A stretch of DNA of 49,953 bases, taken from assembly GCF_900104395.1 (NCBI RefSeq), contig NZ_FMXX01000018.1; one strand, written 5' to 3'. The notes under the pieces were generated by a model that ran no database searches, was not told the origin of the DNA, and was given only the letters and a program-made list of their open reading frames with translations. The position numbers and the translations under genes are program-made. The DNA comes from Fusobacterium_C necrophorum (GTDB lineage: Bacteria; Fusobacteriota; Fusobacteriia; Fusobacteriales; Fusobacteriaceae). Position 1 is the first letter of the stretch; each line of letters starts with the position of its first letter. Of the stretch, positions 16,536 to 24,668 are shown in pieces.

Positions 16536-19500
16536 CTATTCTTCTTCGTCTTCGTAATCATCCTCATCCTCATATTCCTCCATCTCTAATATATCTGACG
16601 GAGAATATTCCAAGGTGGTCTCTTCCTTATTCAGCTCTTCATCGACATTGATGACATTATCGTTTTCATCGCATAATTCCACATCCAATGCTAGAGCTTG
16701 GAATTCTTTCAATAATACTTTGAAAGATTCCGGTAAATCAGAATCCGGCATTTCTTCTCCTTTGATAATGGCTTCATACGTTTTTGTTCTTCCTGTCACA
16801 TCATCGGATTTTACGGTCAACATTTCTTGAAGAATATTAGATGCTCCATATGCTTCCAAAGCCCATACTTCCATTTCTCCCAATCTTTGTCCTCCGAATT
16901 GTGCTTTTCCTCCCAAAGGTTGTTGTGTTACCAAAGAATATGGTCCAATAGCTCTGGCATGCATTTTATCTTCTACCAAGTGGTGTAATTTCAACATATA
17001 CATGATTCCCACGGTAATTTTGTTGTCAAACTTATCTCCGGTTCTTCCGTCATACAAGGTCACCTTTCCGCTTCTCGGATGTCCTTGATTTTCCAAATAA
17101 TCTTTGATTTGTTCTTCCGTTGCCCCGTCAAATACCGGAGTGGCAATATGAGTTCCGCCATTTAATGACCTCATTGCCATTCCCAAATGTACTTCCAAGA
17201 CCTGTCCGATATTCATCCGAGACGGTACTCCCAATGGATTTAACACAACGTCCAAATGAGTTCCGTCCTCTAAGAAAGGCATGTCTTCCGCCGGCAACAC
17301 TCTCGAAACAACCCCTTTGTTTCCATGTCTACCTGACATTTTATCCCCAACGGTAATTTTTCTTTTTTCTGCCACTAACACACGAATTGCCTTATTCACT
17401 CCGGCTTTCAACTCATCTCCGTTTTCACGAGACAATTCTAAAATTTCCACAACCGTTCCTTTTGATCCGTGAGGCATACGTAGAGAACTGTCTCGAACAT
17501 CTCTCGCTTTTTCCCCGAAAATAGCTCGCAGTAATTTTTCTTCTGCCGGAGGTTCCGTTTCTCCCTTTGGAGAAGTCTTTCCGACCAAAATATCTCCCGG
17601 CTCCACTTCCGATCCAATCATAATAACTCCATTGGCATCCAAGTTTCTAAGAGCTGCTTCGGAAACATTCGGAATTTCACGAGTGATTTCTTCATCTCCC
17701 AATTTGGTATTTCTCGCTTCGATTTCATATTCTTCCACATGAACGGAAGTAAAAACATCGTCCTTTCGTAGCCGATCGGAAATCAAAATCGCATCTTCGT
17801 AGTTATATCCTTCCCAAGTCATGAATCCCATTAGGATATTTTTTCCTAAAGCCAAATCTCCCTTGCTGGTTGCCGGTCCATCCGCAATAATGTCTCCGGC
17901 TTTCACTTCATCTCCTAAATTTACCAATGGAGATTGATGCAAACACATGGATTGATTCGAACGTTCAAAATTTAATAGACGATAAGTATATTCTCTCTTA
18001 TCTTCCGTTTCAATTACAATTTTCTTTCCGTCCACATAGCTTACTTTTCCGTCCACCTTTGTCGTTACCACAGCTCCGGAATCAACCGCTACCTTTCTTT
18101 CCAAACCGGTTCCGATAAAAGGAGCCTCCGTTCGTAGTAAAGGAACGGCTTGTCTTTGCATGTTTGATCCCATCAATGCCCGGTTGGCATCGTCATGTTC
18201 CAGGAAGGGAATCAATCCGGCAGAGACTGATACCACTTGTTTTGGAGAAATATCCAAATAATGAACTCTTTTCGCATCCACGTCCAAAATTTCTGGTCCG
18301 ATTCGGCAAGTTACCGGTTCCAACAATTCATTATGTTCTCCCAACTTCGTATCGGCTTGAGCGATGAACATTCCTTCTTCCTCATCAGCTGCCAAATATC
18401 GAATATCATTCAAATCTGCAATTCCGTCTTTGACTGCGATATACGGTGTTTCAATAAATCCATATTGATTGATTTTAGCATAGATAGCCAAAGATCCGAT
18501 CAATCCGATGTTCGGTCCTTCCGGCGTTTCTATCGGACAAATTCTTCCATAGTGAGAATCGTGTACGTCACGCACCTCGAATCCGGCTCTTTCTCTGGAA
18601 AGTCCTCCGGGACCTAAGGCGGAAATTCTTCTCTTGTGAGTTAATTCCGCTAGAGGATTCGACTGATCCATAAATTGAGACAATTGCCCGGACCCGAAGA
18701 AATCTAAAATCAAAGCATTCAAAGGTCTGGTATTCAACAGAGATTGTGGAGTCAAGGTTTCAATATCCTGAATGGTCATTTTTTCTCGAACCATTTTTGA
18801 CATTTTTAGAAGTCCCGTCTTAATTTGCATCAATAACAATTCTCCAACTCCTCTGACACGACGGTTGGACAAATTGTCAATATCATCGGTATGGACATGA
18901 GATTCCCCATTATTTAAATCAATGACATATTGTATCGTTCCCAAAACATCTTCCGGAGTCAATAACACTTCATTTTCATCGATTTCCAATTTCAATCTCT
19001 TGTTCATTTTATAACGTCCCACAGGCTCCAAATCATAACGTTGTACGTTAAAGAACATTTGTTTGATTAAACTTCTCGCAGAATCTATGGTTACTAAATC
19101 TCCCGGTCTCAATTTTCTAAAAACTTCGGTTACGGCTTCATCTGAATTTTTGGTCATATCGTTGGCAATGGTATTGGCAATCAAAATATCTTCCGGTTTT
19201 ACTTCCCAATAACTAATTATAGAAACTTTATTTTCTATCATTTTTGAAATAAGAGCCTCTGAAATGACGGCATCTTCTTCCGCAATAATTTCTCCTGTTT
19301 CTTGATCAAAAATAGCCTCTTTCAAAAAACTGTTTTCAATTTTAGTTCGGACAACACTTAATAATTCTCCCGGATCATGGGTATATTTCTCATAAAATTC
19401 GCTTAAATTCAATTCCTTTTCTTCAAAGAAATGTTCTTTGATTTCAATATTGTCTTTGAAAAAATCTACAGCCTTTAGGAACACTGTCGCTAAAACTTTT

Positions 19501-20090
19501 TTCTTTCTGTCAATTTTTACACTCAGAAAATCATTTTTATCCGTTTCAAATTCCAGCCAAGTTCCTTTATATGGAATAATCTTTCCGGAGAAAAGATCTT
19601 TCCCGGTTTGAATATTTACCTCTTTATTGAAGGATACTCCGGGAGAACGATGCAATTGTGAAACCACAACTCTTTCCGCTCCATTGATGATAAAAGTCCC
19701 ACGATCGGTCATCTTAGGAACTTCCCCAAAGTAAACCAAAGATTCCTGAATCTCATTTCCACTTTTTTTGTTAAACAGTCGCAGTCTCACCTTCAAAGAA
19801 TCGGAATAGGTCTTCCCTCTCTTTTTACATTCCAATTCATCGTTTAAAGGCGGTTCTGCAGCATGCAATTCATAAGATACATATTCTAATCGAATTTCTC
19901 CGTTAGAAGATGATTCAATCGGAAAAATTTCTCGAAAAGCGGACTCCAACCCTTTGTTTTCTCTATTGTTGGGAGCCACTTTCATTTGTAAGAAATCTTC
20001 ATAGGAATTTAATTGAAATTCAAGAAAATGAGGCATAATTCCTCTTTCTTTAATTTTTCCAAAATTCAATCGTTCAACGAGTTTCCCCAT
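16536..20090 (-). CDS. rpoB: RNA polymerase beta subunit
   Basis: A 1184-residue beta chain, short type without the large E. coli insertions. The rifampicin-binding segment reads GSGQLSQFMDQSNP then LAELTHKRRISALGPGGL, keeping the Gln, Asp, His and Ser contacts of susceptible enzymes, so no resistance substitution is visible at the usual positions. Downstream are CPIETPEGPNIGLI, KMSGRHGNKGVVSR and the C-terminal LGGKAQFGGQRLGEMEVWALEAYGA-type region. The C-terminus ends in a highly acidic tail (EEYEDEDDYEDEEE). It is separated from rplL by an attenuator-like hairpin. Confidence 0.99.
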   Translation of the reverse strand: MGKLVERLNFGKIKERGIMPHFLEFQLNSYEDFLQMKVAPNNRENKGLESAFREIFPIESSSNGEIRLEYVSYELHAAEPPLNDELECKKRGKTYSDSLKVRLRLFNKKSGNEIQESLVYFGEVPKMTDRGTFIINGAERVVVSQLHRSPGVSFNKEVNIQTGKDLFSGKIIPYKGTWLEFETDKNDFLSVKIDRKKKVLATVFLKAVDFFKDNIEIKEHFFEEKELNLSEFYEKYTHDPGELLSVVRTKIENSFLKEAIFDQETGEIIAEEDAVISEALISKMIENKVSIISYWEVKPEDILIANTIANDMTKNSDEAVTEVFRKLRPGDLVTIDSARSLIKQMFFNVQRYDLEPVGRYKMNKRLKLEIDENEVLLTPEDVLGTIQYVIDLNNGESHVHTDDIDNLSNRRVRGVGELLLMQIKTGLLKMSKMVREKMTIQDIETLTPQSLLNTRPLNALILDFFGSGQLSQFMDQSNPLAELTHKRRISALGPGGLSRERAGFEVRDVHDSHYGRICPIETPEGPNIGLIGSLAIYAKINQYGFIETPYIAVKDGIADLNDIRYLAADEEEGMFIAQADTKLGEHNELLEPVTCRIGPEILDVDAKRVHYLDISPKQVVSVSAGLIPFLEHDDANRALMGSNMQRQAVPLLRTEAPFIGTGLERKVAVDSGAVVTTKVDGKVSYVDGKKIVIETEDKREYTYRLLNFERSNQSMCLHQSPLVNLGDEVKAGDIIADGPATSKGDLALGKNILMGFMTWEGYNYEDAILISDRLRKDDVFTSVHVEEYEIEARNTKLGDEEITREIPNVSEAALRNLDANGVIMIGSEVEPGDILVGKTSPKGETEPPAEEKLLRAIFGEKARDVRDSSLRMPHGSKGTVVEILELSRENGDELKAGVNKAIRVLVAEKRKITVGDKMSGRHGNKGVVSRVLPAEDMPFLEDGTHLDVVLNPLGVPSRMNIGQVLEVHLGMAMRSLNGGTHIATPVFDGATEEQIKDYLENQGHPRSGKVTLYDGRTGDKFDNKITVGIMYMLKLHHLVEDKMHARAIGPYSLVTQQPLGGKAQFGGQRLGEMEVWALEAYGASNILQEMLTVKSDDVTGRTKTYEAIIKGEEMPDSDLPESFKVLLKEFQALALDVELCDENDNVINVDEELNKEETTLEYSPSDILEMEEYEDEDDYEDEEE

Positions 20091-20205
20091 TCATTCACAC
20101 CCCTTATACATTATTAAGTCAATATATAATCATTTGAAAATACAAAGGCTAACTATTTTTAAATGATTAAATATTTGTTCTATACATGATTTTCTTCTAT
20201 AATTA

Positions 20206-20234
20206 CTAAAAAGGCACTCCGTACTAGAGTGCCC
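20206..20234 (-). terminator. Attenuator between rplL and rpoB
   Basis: GGCACTC/GAGTGCC stem with a short loop, followed on the minus strand by TTTTTAG. The position matches the classical rplL-rpoB attenuator that lowers RNA polymerase output relative to ribosomal proteins, so partial readthrough is expected. Confidence 0.75.
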
Positions 20235-20268
20235 TTATTTTTTTATACAGTTATACCAATAGATGAGC

Positions 20269-20634
20269 TTATTTTACTTCTACTTCTGCTCCGGCAGCGG
20301 TTAATTTTTCTTTGATTGCTTCTGCTTCTTCTTTTGGAGCTGCTTCTTTAATAACTCCTCCATTATCAACTAATTCTTTTGCTTCTTTCAATCCCAATCC
20401 AGTGATTGCTCTTACTTCTTTGATAACAGCAATTTTGTTTGCACCTGCTGATTTCAACACTACGTCGAATTCAGTCTTTTCTTCTGCAGCTTCTACTGGT
20501 CCGGCAGCAGTTACAGCTACAGGAGCAGCAGCCGTTACTCCAAAGTGATCTTCCAATGCGCTTACTAATTCTTTTAATTCTAATACAGTCATTGCTTCTA
20601 AATCAGCAATAAATTTTTCTCTATCAAATGCCAT
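20269..20634 (-). CDS. rplL: Ribosomal protein L7/L12
   Basis: A 121-residue acidic stalk protein. The N-terminal dimerisation domain (about 1-35, MTVLELKELVSALEDHFGV) is followed by an Ala/Pro-rich hinge (AAAPVAVTAAGPVEAAEE) and the factor-binding C-terminal domain with KIAVIKEVRAITGLGLKEAKELVD. It forms the L10-L12 stalk that recruits elongation factors. It lies 37 bp after rplJ and ahead of the rpoB attenuator. Confidence 0.98.
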   Translation of the reverse strand: MAFDREKFIADLEAMTVLELKELVSALEDHFGVTAAAPVAVTAAGPVEAAEEKTEFDVVLKSAGANKIAVIKEVRAITGLGLKEAKELVDNGGVIKEAAPKEEAEAIKEKLTAAGAEVEVK

Positions 20635-20671
20635 TCTAATTTCCTCCTATTTTTCTTATTTTTTTCTTTTC

Positions 20672-21184
20672 CTATTCTGCCGCAGCTTCTTTTTTATCTG
20701 CAATTGCCACAGCTGCGTAAGCCAATTTCCTTACCGGTCCTAACATAGAATTTAGCACCATAGATAGTAATTGTTCTCTGGAAGGAAGTTTCGCCAAAGC
20801 TTCCACTTCTTCAATGCTTACTCTTCTTCCTGTTAAATATCCACCTTTGATTTTAAAGATGTCCTGTTTTGCTTTTGCTTTATCTTTTGCTAAGTCGAAC
20901 ACAACTTTTGCAGGAACAGCCGGATCTTCATATCCAAATGCGAATGCTGTTGTTCCTTCTAAAATTTCATCAAAGTTATCTTCTACTCCTGATTCTTTCA
21001 AAGCGATTTTGAATAATCTATTTTTTGCTACCAGATATTCCGCTCCTGATTCTCTCATTTTTCTTCTTAAAACAGTTTCTTCGTTTACTTTGATTCCTTG
21101 ATAATCAACAAAAACAACTGATTGAGCTTTCTTAATTTTATCTACTAATTCCGCTACGATTTCTTTTTTTACTTGAGTTGCCAT
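20672..21184 (-). CDS. rplJ: Ribosomal protein L10
   Basis: A 170-residue stalk-base protein starting MATQVKKEIVAELVDKIKK. It has the RNA-binding N-terminal domain (VVFVDYQGIKVNEETVLRRK near residue 25), KNRLFKIAL near 58, and a C-terminal helix carrying L12 dimers. An in-frame GTG four codons upstream overlaps the ribosome site GGAGGTG, so the ATG at 21184 is the start. It is preceded by a recognisable L10 leader and is the first cistron of the L10-L12-beta-beta' operon. Confidence 0.97.
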   Translation of the reverse strand: MATQVKKEIVAELVDKIKKAQSVVFVDYQGIKVNEETVLRRKMRESGAEYLVAKNRLFKIALKESGVEDNFDEILEGTTAFAFGYEDPAVPAKVVFDLAKDKAKAKQDIFKIKGGYLTGRRVSIEEVEALAKLPSREQLLSMVLNSMLGPVRKLAYAAVAIADKKEAAAE

Positions 21185-21206
21185 ATTGATTTTCACCTCC
21201 CCTTTT

Positions 21207-21336
21207 CATAAAAATACCTCCGTACCCAAAGAAGTCCGGAGGTTCTGTTATCACAGTTGAGGTCAGCGTATTGCTTACTCCAACCTCGGTAGGACTTGTT
21301 AGGATTCTTACGAATCTCCTACGGTCTTTGGTTTGG
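21207..21336 (-). ncRNA. L10 leader RNA with terminal attenuator
   Basis: On the minus strand the leader begins with CCAAAGACCGTAGGAG, contains CCTACCGAGGT (a match to the L10-leader CCUNCCGAGGU core), and ends with the stem ACCTCCG/CGGAGGT followed by ATTTTTAT (21211-21243). In Firmicutes, L10(L12)4 binds this RNA and shuts down its own operon; here the last stem is a terminator-like hairpin, so control by premature termination is inferred. Confidence 0.85.
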
Positions 21337-21351
21337 ATTTATATTCAATTA

Positions 21352-22059
21352 TTATCCAACATATTTAGCTACTAACAACGGATCCATTTTGACTCCCGGT
21401 CCCATTGTCAAAGATACTGCAACACTTCTTAAGTATTGTCCTTTAGAAGCGGCCGGTTTCAATCTTACGATTTGATCCATAAAGGCTTTAAAGTTTTCTT
21501 CAATTTTATCTACTGCGAAATCTGCTTTTCCAATTGCAACATGAATAGATCCTACTTTATCAACACGGAACGCCAATTTTCCCTTTTTAAATTCTGATAC
21601 CGCTGCTGCAATATCAGGAGTGACTGTTCCTGATTTTGGATTAGGCATTAATCCTTTTGTTCCCAAAATTTTTCCTAATCTACCAATTTTAGGCATCATG
21701 TCAGGAGTTGCGATAACTAAATCAAAATCTAACCAACCTTGCTGAATTTGGCTGATATATTCTTCCGCTCCTGCATAATCTGCTCCTGCATCCAATGCTT
21801 TTTGTACATTTTCTCCGGAAGTAATCGCTAAGATTTTTACAGTTTTTCCCGTTCCGTGAGGCAATACTACGGTACCTCTTACTTGTTGATCCGCATGTCT
21901 GGGATCAACTCCCAATTTCAATGCCACTTCCACTGTTTCTACAAAGTTAGCTGTTCTTGTCTTTGCAACCAATTCCAACGCTTCTTTTACTTCATAAAGC
22001 TTTCCGGTTTCTACCAACTTAGAAGCTTCGATATATTTCTTTCCTCTATGTTTTGCCAT
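21352..22059 (-). CDS. rplA: Ribosomal protein L1
   Basis: A 235-residue L1 protein. Landmarks: the N-terminal MAKHRGKKYIEASKLV; VDPRHADQQVRGTVVLPHGTG near residue 52 (domain I); the domain II segment ATPDMMPKIGRLGKILGTKGLMPNPKSGTV-type region near 120-145; and the C-terminal SVAVSLTMGPGVKMD. It binds 23S rRNA at the L1 stalk and in many bacteria represses its own mRNA. It is 58 bp downstream of rplK, with a hairpin in the gap, and its transcript runs on into the L10 leader. Confidence 0.98.
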   Translation of the reverse strand: MAKHRGKKYIEASKLVETGKLYEVKEALELVAKTRTANFVETVEVALKLGVDPRHADQQVRGTVVLPHGTGKTVKILAITSGENVQKALDAGADYAGAEEYISQIQQGWLDFDLVIATPDMMPKIGRLGKILGTKGLMPNPKSGTVTPDIAAAVSEFKKGKLAFRVDKVGSIHVAIGKADFAVDKIEENFKAFMDQIVRLKPAASKGQYLRSVAVSLTMGPGVKMDPLLVAKYVG

Positions 22060-22079
22060 TTCTTTAATTTCCTCCCTAC

Positions 22080-22105
22080 GTGGTCATCGGATATGATCCT
22101 ACCAC
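22080..22105 (-). promoter_or_regulatory. Hairpin in the rplK-rplA gap, candidate L1-binding site
   Basis: GTGGT/ACCAC closes a stem with an inner GGAT/ATCC pairing just upstream of the rplA ribosome site. L1 is an autoregulator in many bacteria, usually acting at the start of rplK-rplA. Assignment of this stem as its target is a guess from position. Confidence 0.3.
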
Positions 22106-22117
22106 TCTTCTCCAAAA

Positions 22118-22543
22118 CTAGTCTTCAATTTTAATTCCCATTGATCTTGCAGATCCTGCAATAATTTTCATAGCCGCTTCCACATTTCCTGCATTTAAAT
22201 CAGGCATTTTTGTTTCTGCTAATTCTCTTAATTTTGCAGTGGTAATTTTTCCAGCGACTTCTTTTTTAGAATTTTTTGCTCCTGATTGAATTCCGGCTGC
22301 TTTCTTTAATAAGTCAGATGCTGGCGGAGTTTTCAAAATAAAGGTAAAAGATCTGTCATTGTAAACAGAAATTTCTACCGGAATAATCCATCCCGCTTTA
22401 TCTTGTGTTTTTGCATTAAATGCTTTACAGAATTCCATAATATTTACACCATGTTGTCCCAAAGCTGGTCCTACTGGTGGAGCTGGGTTTGCTTTCCCTG
22501 CTGGTAATTGTAATTTTATAAGTCCGATCACTTCTTTTGCCAT
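22118..22543 (-). CDS. rplK: Ribosomal protein L11
   Basis: A 141-residue L11 protein: MAKEVIGLIKLQLPAGKANPAPPVGPALGQHGVNIMEFCKAFN-type N-terminus (proline-rich loop that contacts the GTPase centre and thiostrepton), and C-terminal rRNA-binding domain ending IIAGSARSMGIKIED. The length and all landmarks are normal. It lies 36 bp after nusG. Confidence 0.98.
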   Translation of the reverse strand: MAKEVIGLIKLQLPAGKANPAPPVGPALGQHGVNIMEFCKAFNAKTQDKAGWIIPVEISVYNDRSFTFILKTPPASDLLKKAAGIQSGAKNSKKEVAGKITTAKLRELAETKMPDLNAGNVEAAMKIIAGSARSMGIKIED

Positions 22544-22579
22544 TTTGTTTCTTACACCTCCAAATAATCTGTGATGTTT

Positions 22580-23164
22580 CTACATCTTTTCGACACTCGA
22601 GAAAGAAACTTCTACCGGTGTCATTCTCCCAAATATATCAATCATAATTTTTACTTTTCCCTGTTCATAGTCCATTTCTGCGACTTTTCCTTCTTTATTT
22701 ACAAATCCTCCTTCTAAGACTTTTACATAGTCTCCAATTTGAAAATCTGCTTTATGAAATTCTCGCACTTCTTGTTCATAGCCTATCACACGAAATACAT
22801 TCTCCACTTCATGCTCTTCCATAGGAATCGGATCAGACCCTACTCCGACAAAGCCCGTTACTCCGTTGGTATTTCGAACTACATACCACGCATCGGAATC
22901 CACCTTATAGTTGATTCCTTCGTCGCTTTCTTCACGTACTGCCGTCATTTCTAACATAACATATCCGGGGAATATTTTTCGAAACACTACTTTTTCTTTT
23001 CCACGAACAATTTCGGTACTTTTTTCTTCCGGAACTAAAATTTTACTTACAATTTCCTTCATTCCTAAAGTTTCTATTTTTTGCTCTAAGTCTGTTTTTA
23101 CTTTTTTTTCATAGCCTGAATATGTATGTATCATAAACCATCTTTTTACTTCTGTCTTTGTCAT
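22580..23164 (-). CDS. nusG: Transcription elongation/antitermination factor NusG
   Basis: A 194-residue protein with the NGN domain (WFMIHTYSGYEKKVKTDL near residue 9; FPGYVMLEM near 65; WYVVRNTNGVTGFVG near 92) and the C-terminal KOW domain (GDYVKVLEGGFVNKEGKVAEMD near 146). It binds RNA polymerase beta' and links it to Rho or ribosomal S10. It is directly after secE with 3 bp between, the standard arrangement. Confidence 0.98.
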   Translation of the reverse strand: MTKTEVKRWFMIHTYSGYEKKVKTDLEQKIETLGMKEIVSKILVPEEKSTEIVRGKEKVVFRKIFPGYVMLEMTAVREESDEGINYKVDSDAWYVVRNTNGVTGFVGVGSDPIPMEEHEVENVFRVIGYEQEVREFHKADFQIGDYVKVLEGGFVNKEGKVAEMDYEQGKVKIMIDIFGRMTPVEVSFSSVEKM

Positions 23165-23167
23165 TGT

Positions 23168-23350
23168 CTATCCTCCAAACAGAGAAACCAAATTTTTCAA
23201 TAGTCTTGTAGCAATTAAATCAAAAACTCCTAAATATATACTCAATATGACGGCCATAACAACAACCCAGACAGTTGAACTTACAATCTCTTTCTTCTTA
23301 GGCCATTGCACCTTTGAGTATTCTTTTCTAACATCTTGAAATAAACTCAT
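23168..23350 (-). CDS. secE: Preprotein translocase subunit SecE
   Basis: A 60-residue protein with the SecE amphipathic segment (VRKEYSKVQWPKKKEIVSST) followed by a single membrane helix (VWVVVMAVILSIYLGVFDLI). It clamps SecY in the inner membrane. An upstream in-frame start would run through the tRNA-Trp gene; the ATG at 23350 follows AAGGAGAA and is preferred. Confidence 0.96.
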   Translation of the reverse strand: MSLFQDVRKEYSKVQWPKKKEIVSSTVWVVVMAVILSIYLGVFDLIATRLLKNLVSLFGG

Positions 23351-23374
23351 AAGTTCTCCTTTCCTCCATAAAAA

Positions 23375-23450
23375 TGGCAGGTCAAGAGGGACTCGAACCC
23401 CCAACCCTCGGTTTTGGAGACCGATGCTCTACCAATTGAGCCATTGACCT
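23375..23450 (-). tRNA. trnW: tRNA-Trp (anticodon CCA)
   Basis: The minus strand reads AGGTCAA at the 5' end and TTGACCT-G-CCA at the 3' end, a perfect 7-bp acceptor stem with encoded CCA. The anticodon loop is CTCCAAA (anticodon CCA) in the stem CGGTC/AACCG, and the T-arm GGGGGTTCGAGTCCCTC is intact. It lies between rpmG and secE, the common order in low-GC bacteria. Confidence 0.96.
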
Positions 23451-23482
23451 GCATGTTGTTACTTATTTTCCTTAGCTAGTTT

Positions 23483-23635
23483 TTATTTTTTTACTTCTTT
23501 GTAAATTGTGTGTCTCTTCAAAACTGGATTGTATTTTTTTATTTCCAATCTTTCTGGAGTATTCTTTTTATTCTTTGTTGTAGAATAATGTCTTAATTTT
23601 GTTTCTGTACATTCCAATAAAACTTGTACTCTCAT
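23483..23635 (-). CDS. rpmG: Ribosomal protein L33, zinc-free form
   Basis: A 50-residue L33 protein starting MRVQVLLECTETKLRHYSTTKNKKNTPERL with the split given here for position only. The core YSTTKNKKNTPERLEIKKYNP is diagnostic. The two CxxC zinc pairs of the C+ form are lost (CTET and NPVLK), leaving one Cys, so this is the C- form that works without zinc. The ATG at 23635 follows AAAGGAGG; an upstream GTG is less likely. First cistron of the secE-nusG operon. Confidence 0.93.
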   Translation of the reverse strand: MRVQVLLECTETKLRHYSTTKNKKNTPERLEIKKYNPVLKRHTIYKEVKK

Positions 23636-23753
23636 CTCTTTGCCTCCTTTAACAGTTGTTACCACTCCTTAACGGTATCTGGTTGATCCTCCCATATGCT
23701 AAGCGATATGGTACTAGAGTTTTTCCTGTCGCTTGCTTACTAAGACATATAGT

Positions 23754-23782
23754 ATACTATCACAGAACATGATTCTTGTCAA
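23754..23782 (-). promoter_or_regulatory. Promoter of the rpmG-tRNA-secE-nusG-rplK operon
   Basis: Consensus TTGACA (complement of 23777-23782), a 17-bp spacer, and TAGTAT (complement of 23754-23759). It leaves a leader of about 110 nt containing a hairpin CCATAT/ATATGG (about 23693-23712) ahead of rpmG. Confidence 0.8.
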
Positions 23783-23822
23783 TACTTTATTCTTTTATTT
23801 TTCTAATTATTTAGAAAACAAT

Positions 23823-23855
23823 GGAGTTGCTTTTCTATCCGAAAAAAGCAACTCC
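23823..23855 (-). terminator. Terminator of the TRAP/HAD operon
   Basis: A 12-bp stem GGAGTTGCTTTT/AAAAGCAACTCC lies 7 bp after the HAD gene stop. The following T-run is interrupted (ATTGTTTTCT), but the position between two leftward operons supports it. Confidence 0.7.
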
Positions 23856-23862
23856 TTCCATA

Positions 23863-24654
23863 CTATTTTTTGATGTGTTCAAAAATTTCTTTCACACTGG
23901 GAAATACATAATCCGGTATATCCTGGGTATTTTCCAACATATCTTTCGTGGTTTCTCCACTCAAAACAGCTATTGTAGTGATGCCGCTTCGAAGTCCCGT
24001 TCGAATATCCGTATAAAGTCTATCTCCTACAATAACCATTTCCTCTTTGGAAATTCCAAATCTGTCCATGGCCTCATCTACCATATAATGATTCGGTTTT
24101 CCGATAATCAGAGGTTCTCGATGACAAGCTGTTTGAAACAGAGAAATAAAAGAGCCCACATCCGGTTTGAATCCGTCCTTCAAAGGGCACAGATAATCCG
24201 AATGACTGGCAATATAAGCGGCCCCTTTTACCAAATAGTCATAGGCTGTCCAAATTTTCTCATAGGTCAAACTGACATCGAAAGTCAAAACCACACAGTC
24301 CGCTTCCAGACCTCTCTCTTTGACAAGAAAAAAACCCGCTTCTTCAAATTCTTTTTCCACTTCCGGAGTTGCCAGCAAGACAATGTTTTTCATCTTTTGC
24401 AGCTTCAAATATCGCAAAGTGGCGTCCGTGGAAGTCAAAACTTCTTTGGCTGTCACATCGATCCCCAAAGCTTTGAATTTATCCAAATACTGCTTTTTGG
24501 TGGAAGAAGAATTATTCGTCATAAAGGCAAAGTTTTTTCCTTGTTTTCGAATTTCATCCAACAGATCGGCGGCCCCCGGAATCAAATGTTCCGACAAATA
24601 AATCGTTCCGTCCAAGTCAAAGAGAAAACATGTTTTCTTTTGCAATCTATCCAT
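23863..24654 (-). CDS. HAD-superfamily sugar/aryl phosphatase (NagD-like)
   Basis: A 263-residue HAD hydrolase of the NagD/p-nitrophenylphosphatase type. Motif I FLFDLDGTIYL (Asp nucleophile near residue 12), motif II TNNSS near 47, Lys in GKPNHYM near 185, and motif IV GDRLYTDI near 208, separated by the C2-type cap (about 60-170). It hydrolyses small phosphate esters; the substrate is unknown. The ATG at 24654 begins the conserved domain; the longer frame overlaps the TRAP gene and looks non-native. It starts 14 bp after dctM, so it is probably co-transcribed and may act on the metabolite the TRAP system imports. Confidence 0.85.
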   Translation of the reverse strand: MDRLQKKTCFLFDLDGTIYLSEHLIPGAADLLDEIRKQGKNFAFMTNNSSSTKKQYLDKFKALGIDVTAKEVLTSTDATLRYLKLQKMKNIVLLATPEVEKEFEEAGFFLVKERGLEADCVVLTFDVSLTYEKIWTAYDYLVKGAAYIASHSDYLCPLKDGFKPDVGSFISLFQTACHREPLIIGKPNHYMVDEAMDRFGISKEEMVIVGDRLYTDIRTGLRSGITTIAVLSGETTKDMLENTQDIPDYVFPSVKEIFEHIKK

Positions 24655-24668
24655 GACTTCATCCCGAC

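Noticed and set aside
18661..18780. Rifampicin-resistance substitution in RpoB
   Set aside because: The residues at the usual resistance positions (Gln, Asp, His, Ser of the cluster) are those of susceptible enzymes.
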